Positions 1-12,000 of a stretch of DNA of 64,000 nt are shown here, in pieces (positions within the stretch are counted from its first letter, which is position 1; every line of letters starts with the position of its first letter). This stretch comes from Actinernus sp. WN-2022. Lineage: Eukaryota; Cnidaria; Anthozoa; Actiniaria; Actinernidae. The notes under the pieces are model-generated. The model had not been told where the DNA came from. It made no database searches and saw only the letters and a list, made by a program, of their open reading frames with translations. The position numbers and the translations under genes are program-made. The DNA lies in NCBI GenBank assembly GCA_030867875.1, contig JAOWCC010001368.1, positions 3,410,965 to 3,474,964 of the forward strand. Reading direction: 5' to 3'.

Positions 1-3000
1 CCCCTCCATGATAGTGATCTCGGTGGGTACAGGGGAACCTGTCAGGGGTGGCTCGCCTGCAGTGTACACTCCCTGCTGTTGTTCTATTGCACTGTCCTGA
101 CAGTCTTCCAGGGTGCCTTCTTCAGCTGCTACCGACTCGTCAAATGTGACTGCTGCCCCTGTGGTGTCACCGGCTCCGTTGTATTCCTCTTCGCCTTCTT
201 TAGCCGGTGGAAGGATTCAATAAATAGTATTTTATCAACTATTTATTCAATTATCTGTTTTACAATACAAATTGCTTATAATGAAGCAGTTTTTCCTAAA
301 ATATTCTTAAGTAAAAGAGGAATATGAGATTTGAAAGGTAAGGGAGATCTCCTATTGTTATATAAAGGTTGGTAGCTTGAAATCTTGACTGAAGACTTGA
401 AAAGGGAGTTATTCAGTTACGATAAAAACTTTACGACCAGTTAGTTATGCCACACATCAACCATTTCCATTTCCACTTGGTGGTCAAATAGGACGAGTGG
501 TCAAATAGGACGAGGGCTCAACGGAAATTCGTTTACTCCACATCCAAAACAAGAAGCGAAATGCTTAATTTTCAAAACATAGTCGTCACTATCTTCTGTA
601 TTTTCTAACCTTGAGGTTTTTCCTTTTCACTGTTTTCTCCAGGTGCCTCGGCTCCAGTCCCCTCGGAGTTCTGCTGCTCAGCCCCAGCCTCTCCCTCGGT
701 CAGTTCTTCAGCATTGGTCTGGTTACAAATAACATTACGATTATCGGCTGTGTTCATCACAGTAAGGGACCTACCAACAGAGACTCAATAGCAAAGTAGA
801 GCAGGTTTAAATTGACTGTAGTAAAACCAAAACCAAAGCAATTACAACGAACCAATCACGAACTAAAGTGAATACCGATTGGTTTCACTGACATGAGAAA
901 GCAACCAATCAGGAGGAAAAGTAAACGCAATCGTGGATTGATTGCGTAACGGACCAAAACCAAAACCATGATTGGTTTTACTCTGGAATTTGATTCGCTG
1001 ACTGATTACAAAACATTTTCACAGCCAATAGAAAAGCTAAGTAAACGCAAAACCAAAGCAATCACCGAAAACTTTCGACACTCAATTGAAACCTGCTCTA
1101 AAGACGTATGCTTATTAGGCAGGAACAACGCAAATGAGAAAGGGGCCCAATGGGTAACTCGTGGATTTGAACGTAAGTCAATACGGATCCTATATGATCT
1201 AACCACGCACGCTATCGTTACCAATGGTAACTCATGGATTTCGAAAGTAAGTAAATACGGGTCCTGTATGATCTAATCGCGTACACTATCGTTACCCAAT
1301 GGGTAACTCGTGGATTTTGAAAGTAAGTAAATACGGGTCCTGTATGATCAAATCACGTACAATGTCGTTACCCAATGGGTAACTCGTGGATTTTGAAAGT
1401 AAGTAAACGTGATCTAACTGTGAACACTATTGTTGCCCAATGGGTAACTTGTGGATTTTGAAAGTAAATGCGGGTCCTACATGATCTAACCGCGTACACT
1501 ATTGTTACCCAATGGGTAACTCGTAGACTTTAAAAGTACGTCAATGCGGGTCCTACAGGATCTAATCGCGTACACCATCGTGCTATTAGAATTGACATAA
1601 GTGTAGAAGTCTTCCTCGACAGTGAATTTGAGGACATCTTATATGTGAACTGTTCTCGTTGTCTAAGTGGCCCTGGTTACAGTAGGCGCACAGTAATCGT
1701 GGATTATGTGACGCATAAGCACATAGAAGGAATCCTTTTTGTACTACAGCCATTGAAGGAGGATGAAATATCCCAGTGGATTACGCCCCTCCACCTCCGT
1801 AATGTATTTGTACCATAACTCAGACATGATTCTCATTCGCAGATTAAATATTTTCTTGAAGCCAACTGAAATTGTTATAGAGTTTGTTTTATTTAAAGAA
1901 GAACTGTAGTTATAAAGCAACTTCAACTCTTAAGAATAAATCTCGACATACATACAAAGTCTTATTTGAACATTTATTGTACCGCGTTCCACGTCAAACG
2001 AAAATCTCAAAATCTTCCTCACAACCTTCGCTATGTACATACGGCTCAGATCGTGTCATTTGTGACGTCATGCACGTGCGGGGAATATATTAGTTTTGTC
2101 ATGTTGTCCATGGAATTGAAAACAAAGAGCAGTAATCCACCGTACCGAAAAAGATGGCGGCTTGTAGTTTTACCCACAATCCTTTGCGTGCGAAAAACTT
2201 TAAATTTGTTGTAAAATCGCTATAGAGAAGTTTTAAATCTTAAAAACAAGCCAGTACAAGTGCTGTTGCCAATACACTGTCATTGAAGATAATAGAAGAT
2301 TTCTACGTGTTATTTTGTGTTTTAGGTTCGCAAGGTATTGTGGGTAAAAATAAAAGTCGCCGTCTTTTTCGGTTGTTATAGGTGTAATAGTTTACACTTG
2401 GTATACGTGGTGATATGGGGAATTTGGCTAGAATATTCATGCGATTCTCTTCAGTCAAAAGACATCGACTTCGAAATTGACTTTTACCGGATCTAAGCTC
2501 GAGCAAGTCGCAATGCTATTGTCTTCTACTTAACACTGATTGGCTCAAATAACCGTAAGTTGGAATGCTTTGTTTTCATTCTACAATGTGATTGGTTCTC
2601 GTTGTCTAAGTGGCCCCGGTTACAGTAGACACAGCGTAAAAATTAATGACTGAAGAAACTTACCATGCCTCCAATGCTGGATATTTCAGAGGTGCCGTCA
2701 GACCGTTCTAGACCTGAGAAAATGAACGCGATGGCAAAAATGTGTATGAATTAAGAAAAAAAAGAATTACGGCACTTCACCACGCCACATTCACACAAAA
2801 CACATTCTGTGTAAGAGTATTTTATCAAATGTATTGTTATACTCATGAGAAGTATCACACACCAGTAACTTTCTGGAAGTCGAAGTCCGTTCCCAAGGCA
2901 CCATTATTTGTCAAGGTGACGATTTTTCTTCTCGTTTCGCCGACTACCTGATTTCCAAAATCCACTTCTACTACATCTGCTGCAATCTGAAAAGGAAGAA

Positions 3001-6000
3001 CAATCGCTCAATCAATCACTCACGGATAACTTAATACAAATATGGAGAAGCAAATGAAAGATTCCGACAAGAAAGGTGCAGAGTACAGGTCTAGAATAGC
3101 CAGGGGCTGATCGAGCTAAGAAGCCAATCAGTAATAGATTTACAGAAGTGAATAAAGCGGAGTGCACAGTACACGACAGCTTAGCTGAGCGGCGACAAGA
3201 CAACAAGTATTGAAGTGTCAAACAGTGTGCCAAATAACTCGAGAATGTATTTTTGGAGAATTCGTTTTAGCTTTTCTGGGGTTAATTTAAAGTTCTGCAT
3301 TGCATTGATCTTATTCATATAGGCATCAAAGCGAGGCTGGTCGTCCCAACGTGTCATAGAAAGAGAAAAATCTACAGTCGATGGAGGAAAATAACGTTAA
3401 TTTCCTTATGACACGCAAGAACACAACAGTGCGGTACGCGAGAAACTAAGACATTTCTGACTGACTCCAAGTTTGCGATCTGATACCATTGTTACCAGAC
3501 TCCTTACCGCGCGGGCATTAGATATGAATCAGCACATAGCACTGCATACATGCTAAGATATTAGGCCTGTACGTAACCCATATAATGCCGCGCGGGCATT
3601 AGACATGAATCAGCACATAGCACTGCATACATGCTAAGATATTAGGCCTGTACGTAACCCATATAATGCCGCGCGGGCATTAGATATGAATCAGCACATA
3701 GCACTGCATACATGCTAAGATATTAGGCCTGTACGTAACCCATATAATGCCGCGCGGGCATTAGACATGAATCAGCACATAGCACTGCATACATGCTAAG
3801 ATATTAGGCCTGTACGTAACCCATATAATGCCGCGCGGGTATTAGATATGAATAAGCACATAGCACTGCATACATGCTAAGATATTAGGCCTGTACGTAA
3901 CCCATATAATGCCGCGCGGGTATTAGATATGAATAAGCACATAGCACTGCATACATGCTAAGATATTAGGCCTGTACGTAACCCATATAATGCCGCGCGG
4001 GTATTAGATATGAATAAGCACATAGCACTGCATACATGCTAAGATATTAGGCCTGTACGTAACCCATATATTATGTAACTTCGTGCACTGTACACAATCC
4101 AAGCTGGTGATTGGCTGATGACAGTGACACCCAAGCTGGTGATTGGCTGATGACAGTGACACCCAAGCTGGTGATTGGCTAATGACAGTGCTTTATTAGT
4201 GACTACAGCACGCTGTGTGCTCAGTTGGAATATTAAAATATTAGAGATTTTATTTGTGTTGTTTCGAGAGTGGGCTATTGTATCCATTGTGGAATAGAAC
4301 TGGCAGAACTGGCTAGTTCTCCTCCCTGAGTACGACCAGTCTGTCCTGAACCAGTTCTTAGAACAGACGCGTTCCATTTGATATATGGCCAATCAGCCCA
4401 GTCGGTTCGTGTAAATGGAATGCGCCCTTAGTTTACTATGTAGCGCACATTACCTGGCATTTCTTGGTCATGCACTTGATGAATACAGAGAACGGTCCTG
4501 TTTGTGCAAGGAAGTCGATCTGACCTTCAAGGCCTTCATTCAGCTGAAAAACCAAACTACTTATCAGTACACTGTTATGGTCAACTAAAAGTCGATTAAG
4601 GTATGCTAACCGTCGTGGTAAGGTATGGTCTACTCGCTCCCCACGGCGGTTAGCATACCTTAATCAACTTCTAGTTGATTATACCAGTGTTTATCTTCCC
4701 CACCAAAGCAGATCAACACTAGTTTTATTTTACAGGAACTAGTCACCCATCGTACTTATCAGTACAGTCTCAACGTTGAAATTTTCCCCCTAGTACATGC
4801 AATGGAGTGCAGGGACTGGCTAACACGTTTGTCTCCATGACAATTACTGTCTTAAAGATATACGAGTTACTTACCGGCTGAGAAGTCCGTATAGAGACAA
4901 ATTGTGCTCGAGGTCTTGACATGCATGCAGCCTCAGTGAGTCCGTACTTTGAGACCGAGGGCACAGTTTGTCTCTATACCTACCGACCCTAAGCCGGTTT
5001 TTCTTCTAAATTTTCTTGCCACTTGAGAGACGTATTATTGAACAAAATCCAGCTTGCCTGTTTGTTGCCCCATTTCAGACCACGTGATAGTTCTCCAGAG
5101 GATTCAGCGCTTTGTTTTCCAATTATAGAAATTGGTACATTTCCTCTTGAGATACAAAAGATAAAAACGCATCAAGGGAAAAGTCACGTGGTCTGAAATG
5201 GGTCAACAAGCAGGCAAGCTGAAAGGGTCTATTGAGAGAGCGCGCACTGGTTACTGTGACCGTGGAGAGATATTGGAAAAAGCCGCCCACTCACGGAACC
5301 AATCAGATCGCAGTAAATAGTAGGTCACAACCCACTCGCGCGCGAAAAAAATGATACTATTGACTGAGTTAGGTCGAACCAAATGGAAAATATCTTGCTC
5401 GAGGTCATGACATACGCACCGTACAAATTGACTGAAAGCCAAATAGTTTCCCGTTCGGCCCGATCTAACTCAGGCACAAACATATTTTAATTATATGACC
5501 ACTTTCAAATGACAAAACAACAGGCAAAAAAATTGAAACGAGACTGACAGCTTACGTCAATCATGTACAGCTTCCATCACGTGACTTTTGTAAATGGTTT
5601 GGGGAGGCCTTTAGCTCCTCGGAACCTGGAATAGTACTGGCTATCCAAACAATGCCTAACCCTGAAACAATACAAACCCTAACCCGAAAACAATGGACTT
5701 CTTTGTCAGTGCTGTCCAATAAAATGCAAGGTTTTGAGAGGTGAAGGCCTCTTGAATGGTTTTGAAAGGAAAGCGCGCGCGGGGCCGTATGGGCAATATG
5801 ATAGGTGTTTTTAATCAGGGTACAAAGCCGCGCTTGTTTCTCACAACAGACCTAATTCAGTCAAACCCTCAGCCAACAATTCATTCAGTCAAACCCTCAG
5901 CCAACAATCCATTCAGTCAAACCCTCAGCCAACAATCCATTCAGTCAAACCCTCAGCCAACAATCCATTCAGTCAAACCCTTAGCCAACAATCCAACAAC

Positions 6001-9000
6001 GTCCGTGGTACATACTGTGAAATTGAGCCGGTTTTTAAAGCCAACTTATGTTATTAAAGTCGGTAGACCGTAACAGTCTTAAACGACTGATAAACTTGAG
6101 GCCGACGAAGGACTTACGATTTAACGTCCTTATCCAAGACGCGAAGGTCTAACCATTTGTAGTTCGAGAACGATGTTCTTTCACAAAGACAGCACCTTCT
6201 ACTCAGTTATTCTAAGACCCCGAGTGCTGGTCCGGTTGGGGTTTGAACCGTCGACCTCCCGCACAACAGACCAACGCTTAACGACACAATTAAAGTGCAA
6301 CTAACCCCTTTTGCAATTTTTATACATATGAATCTTTGAAAGGTTTTGAGTACTTCTGTGAAGAAATGTTTGGTTTACAAAGAATACTCTATGTTCTATG
6401 CTTGTTTGAAATGGTGAAAATTGGACCTTTCCTGACCCGTGACCGCGTAAGAAAAATCCTGGGTCGATTCTGTTTCTTACGTCATCTAATTCATTCGACT
6501 TTGCAATAAGTTAATAAATAATGAGCATTTTGTCTAAAATAACTGTTTTCTTTACTTACAACTCACATACTGTATAAATTCTCTATAATTATATCGATGT
6601 TGTTGTGATAGAAAGGCGCCATGGAGAATAATGCATTAATGAGGTGACGTAAGAAACAGAATCGACCCAGGCTTTTTCTTACGCGGTCACGGGTCAGGAA
6701 AGGTCAAATTTTCACCATTTCAAACAAGCCTAGAACATAGAGTATTCTTTGTAAGCCAAAAATTTCTTCACAGAAGTACTCAAAAATTGCAAACGGGGTT
6801 AGTTGCACTTTAACTTCGTATCACAGACTTGTGAGTGTTAGCCATAGGGTTAACGTAGACTTACCATAGGTTTGAATGTTACAGCAAAGTCACACGTCAG
6901 ACCTGCCGACATCACACCAGGAGGATCGAAACTGAAAATAAAAGACAACATTCGTTAACCAGCGCTAAACTCCTGCGTAGACATCTCTAAGTATCGCAAA
7001 CCGCATCGAAAAAATAATTGGGCTACCTGTGGAACTGGATGCGAGACGATCCACCATACCGAAAAAGATGGCGGCTTGTACTTTTACCTACAATCCTCTG
7101 CGCGCGAAACACTTTAAGTCCGTTATAAAATCGCGGCAGAGAGGGTTTAAATCTTAAAAACAACCAACTACGAATGCTGTCGCCAGTCCACTGGTATTGA
7201 AGAGAATAGATGATTTCTACGTGTTATTTTGACCGTGTTAGGTTCGCAAGGGATTGTGGTCCAATGTACAACCACCATCTTTTACGGTCCGGTAGATTAG
7301 AGTAACCCATTTAAGGTTTAGGTGTTTTTTTCGTGGCTTCTGATACTTAGAGATGCCTGTGGAGGAGGATCAACCAGCGCAACATTACCAGCCTTTAATT
7401 TAGTTCCTATTCTTATTATTTTCTTTACGACCAGCAAAGGAAGAATGTCGTCGCGAGATTGCAAACGATACAAAAACACGTGAGCAACCAAATCTGCTTC
7501 AGAATACGTCTTGAAATATTGGGGAAACCCAACTTATAGCTCAACCGAAGTTATTTTCCCAGTGTGAGGTTTTCACCATTGTGATTCCAAAACAAAACCT
7601 AGCTTGGCTTGATGAGCAAACAATGAGAAACAGCCCCACCCATCCCTTCTACTAAAACAGCACAACCCACCTCTACTACTAAAACAGCCCCACCCACCCC
7701 TACTACAAAAAAATACACACCCATTGCAAAAAAGACATCCACCACCCCATTAAAAAGCACTCAAGCACATAATTCCTAATTACTAGATACTATTGATAAC
7801 TGCTCAAAACTACCGGTAGCCCACTCACATAGAACTACCAAAACATTAAGTTGGGCAATACATTTTTACACATCAAGTATTTTGGGCACTGAACTCCTAA
7901 TATTAGGTACAGGTGCCAAAAAATATCGGTACAGCGCCCCTTATTTTTAAATGTTCGGTACAGCGCCCCTTATTTTTAAATGTTCGGTACGCGTACCCGA
8001 AAATCTAGGGGTTCTGCCCAGGACTACGAAAACTTTATGATGGGCTAGTAAACCTTGAGACAGTTGGCCTTTGAGCTAGTATAGATTTTCTCAGTCATTA
8101 ACCCTGTGACTAGTTCATAAACAAGTTAGTTTTGAGCACTGTTATAATTAGGTCCTAAAAATAGAAGCAGCGCTGCTCTGCAATACTTTCATTTATGACG
8201 ACTTCAAACCAACTTACAACACTTCAATGAAGTCCTTCAGTACGTGGGACAAGCTGATGTATTTACAGAAGTTCTGAGTGTACGAGATGTTGGTCAGAAG
8301 CACCTTCTTGCGGTACGACTTCCCCACCTCAAAATCCTGTAAACACAATTACTGCAGGTTATTTTAATGGTGATATGATGATTTAATGGTGGTATTGCTC
8401 CATCCGCACGATACAGTTAAAAAAATTGCGGTTTCCAAAGTTTGCGTTTTTCCCGTCCACACGATACCGTTTTCAAAAGTTTGTGTTTACATCTCCCCTC
8501 CACATGAAAACGATAGCGTTGCGTTTTCAAGAAAATCCACTTTGGAGAGGGTTTTCAAAAGTTTTCGTTTTTAATGAAAACGATGGTGTACGGGAGATGG
8601 AAACGCAAACTTTTGAAAATGGTATCGTGTGGCAAAGAAAAACGGAAACTTTTGAAAACGGTGTGTGGACGGGAAAAACGAAAACTTTTGAAAACGGTAT
8701 CGTGTGGACGGTAAAAATGTAAACTTTTGAAAACGGTATCGTGTGGACGGGAAAAATGCAAACTTTTGAAAACGGTATCGTGTGGACGGGAAAAATGCAA
8801 ACTTTTGAAAACGGTATCGTGTGGACGGGAAAAATACAAACTTTTGAAAACGGTATCGTGTGGACGGGAAAAATGCAAACTTTTGAAAACGGTATCGTGT
8901 GGACGGGAAAATGCAACTTTTTTTGAAAAAGATATCCGGTGGACTGGAGATGGAAACGCAAATGTTTGAAAACGGTATCGTGTGGACTGGAGATGGAAAC

Positions 9001-12000
9001 GCAAACGTTTGAAAACGGTATCGTGAGGACTGGAGATGGAAACGCAAACTTTTGAAAACGGTATTGTGTGGACTGGAGATGGAAACGCAAACGTTTGAAA
9101 ACGGTATCGTGTGGACTGGAGATGGAAACGCAAACGTTTGAAAACGGTATCGTGTGGACTGGAGATGGAAACGCAAACGTTTGAAAACGGTATCGTGTGG
9201 ACTGGAGATGGAAACGCAAACGTTTGAAAACGGTATCGTATGGACTGGAGATGGAAACGCAAACGTTTGAAAACGGTATCGTGTGGACTGGAGATGGAAA
9301 CGCAAACGTTTGAAAACGGTATCGTGTGGACTGGAGATGGAAACGCAAACGTTTGAAAACGGTATCGTGAGGACTGGAGATGGAAACGCAAACTTTTGAA
9401 AACGGTATTGTGTGGACTGGAGATGGAAACGCAAACGTTTGAAAACGGTATCGTGTGGACTGGAGATGGAAACGCAAACGTTTGAAAACGGTATCGTGTG
9501 GACTGGAGATGGAAACGCAAACGTTTGAAAACGGTATCGTGTGGACTGGAGATGGAAACGCAAACGTTTGAAAACGGTATCGTATGGACTGGAGATGGAA
9601 ACGCAAACGTTTGAAAACGGTATCGTGTGGACTGGAGATGGAAACGCAAACGTTTGAAAACGGTATCGTGTGGACTGGAGATGGAAACGCAAACGTTTGA
9701 AAACGGTATCGTGTGGACTGGAGATGGAAACGCAAACGTTTGAAAACGCTTTTTTTTAACGGCATCATGTGGACGAAGTACGTGTTTATTAACCGGATTC
9801 AAAAATTTTACTTCTAAAAGATAATTTTCAGAAAGTTTAACGAAAAGCAAAGTATTGCTTGAATGTTTATAGCTATGTCGTGCGTCACTGACATGCGCAG
9901 TTGGAATACGGAGCAAATATTCGGGTCCCATAATGGTGGATCAACCGTGTATCTTTATGTAAACCCCCTCACTCTTACTAATGAAAATCGTATAAAGATC
10001 CTGTGTTTTACTTCATGTAGGTATAAAGGTTGGTCATGTGACCAATTATACTCCTTGTTATTGGTGAGTTCTCTCGTGAATTATTACTGAGTTCTTCAAT
10101 GTTAGTTACTACATTAAATAACTATGCTCTCCAATTAGTTAGTTTTTTAATGTGGCTGTACTAATATTGACGATGATTTTCGTCATAACATGGTCAAAAT
10201 AGCTGTGGATCCACGAGGCATCTTTTGCTTTTTTACAACAACAGAAAATGGAAAATGAAAGCGAATTCGGCTTTTTTCAGAAACTTAACGAGGTCGCGCG
10301 CGCGCCTCATGTCAGTATTATTGTCTGTCTTCTTATTGACGATAAAAATCAATCAATCAGAGAGCGAGATAATGGGCAGTTGTTATAGAAACACATATAC
10401 ACTTTACCTTGAATACAATCACTTCCGGTTTACTGTAAAATGCGCAGCCCTAGGAATAACATGAAAACACATGTCAGTAAGCGTGCACCACTTCTTACGG
10501 TACTCAAAATCCTCCGAAAACCTCTGAACACACCTTGAATTCTCTTCCCGCGGCGACTTGTTTCTGTACTATTCCCGCTCTTTGCTTCACCAGGGATCGC
10601 TCCATTATTTCCTACACAAAATAACAACGAGGCAATTAGCACCACAGGGTTCTCAACCCTCTACTAGAGAGACTAGGCAGTGAATAACCTGCTTTACTTG
10701 TTTATACCGGATCCGGATTCTGAGGTAACAAGTATTTCCGCGTACGTACCTCTTCCATCTTAGTTGGTTGAGGCGCCGCAAACTTCAGCTTGCTGGTTTT
10801 CTTTTCAGCTCCCTGTAGAAAACGAGAAATAACTTGCGATCCTTTTCAAAGAGGAGACAGTCTGAGACATGGTTCATACAGACTTGTCTTCGTTTTAAGG
10901 CCTTTTCAAGGACAATCCACACTTCTTATTTTCCACAGGATCACACATTAATGATCTCAAATTCTACGCAATTTAAACCCAATGTTACATCTTTCTTTGA
11001 CTTGCTTTAACGATGCTACTCTAACGATCTTTTGGAGGCAAAACTGAGGCTCTGTATATTGTGGCGGTCGTGCGAGTACGCAAAACATAATTTGAAGTCA
11101 AACACTCGATATTTTACTACTTTCTCCACATTAAAAAACGATGAAATTAGTTGGCCACAATAGTACAAGTATTCTAAATACTTGAATCTCGATTAAAGAC
11201 AGACTGAATGTAAGGAACACAAAGCCCGGGAAACTGAGAACCGATACTTTTTTACGTTAGCAACATGTCAAATGGTGTCTAGAAACGTGACCGATCAACT
11301 GTTATAAAAAAGGTAATTAAAAGGTATTCATTTATATACATGTAGCGCAAATTTTATATGAATATATTCAAATGCACTTCACAAGGTTATTTTGTGATAC
11401 GGACTGCTATTGTGGCGCAATGTGCTGCCGTGCAGTTTACATTCATGAGTGCTTGTTAGTACCTCAGAATACCTGGCTGTTGTGTCGGGAGAGACAATCC
11501 CCTACTCTTTCTCGAAATAACACAACAGGTTCTTTCACGTCCCCCTCGTATAGATTAGAAGAGGAAGGAGACAAGGCCAACGACTTATACGTCCCTGCCC
11601 AAGGACGCGGCTGGGATTCGAACCCCTGACCTCCAGCACTCTAGACCGTGCTCTACCAACTGAGCTAACCAGTGAACCCCTGACCTCCCACACTCTAGAC
11701 CGTGCTCTACCAACTGAGCTAACCAGCGAACCAGTGAACCCCTGACCTCCCACACTCTAGACCATGCTCTACCAACTGAGCTAACCAGTGAAGCGGTCAA
11801 CGTTGCAACGAACACAAAATCAGAAACCATGAAAATGCCCTTAAAACCCCATTTTAGTTTTATTCATTTTCAAAGGTTATATGAAAACTGAGGGCGAATG
11901 AAAAGGAAAAAAAATAATTGGTGCTATACCTGATTTTTAAATCGTGAATTTTAAATCGTGAATTTTATATTTTGAATTTTTAAATCGTGAATTTTGTTTC

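Noticed and set aside
8527..9931. Long minus-strand open frames of 373-458 codons (repeats of SPVHTIPFSNVCVS)
   Set aside because: A 43-bp unit without stops opens all three frames in turn, so these frames are products of the minisatellite. They sit in a CFAP74 intron.
11610..11795. Cluster of three tRNA genes
   Set aside because: The blocks share the SINE body and lack a full cloverleaf; they are multiplied SINE heads.
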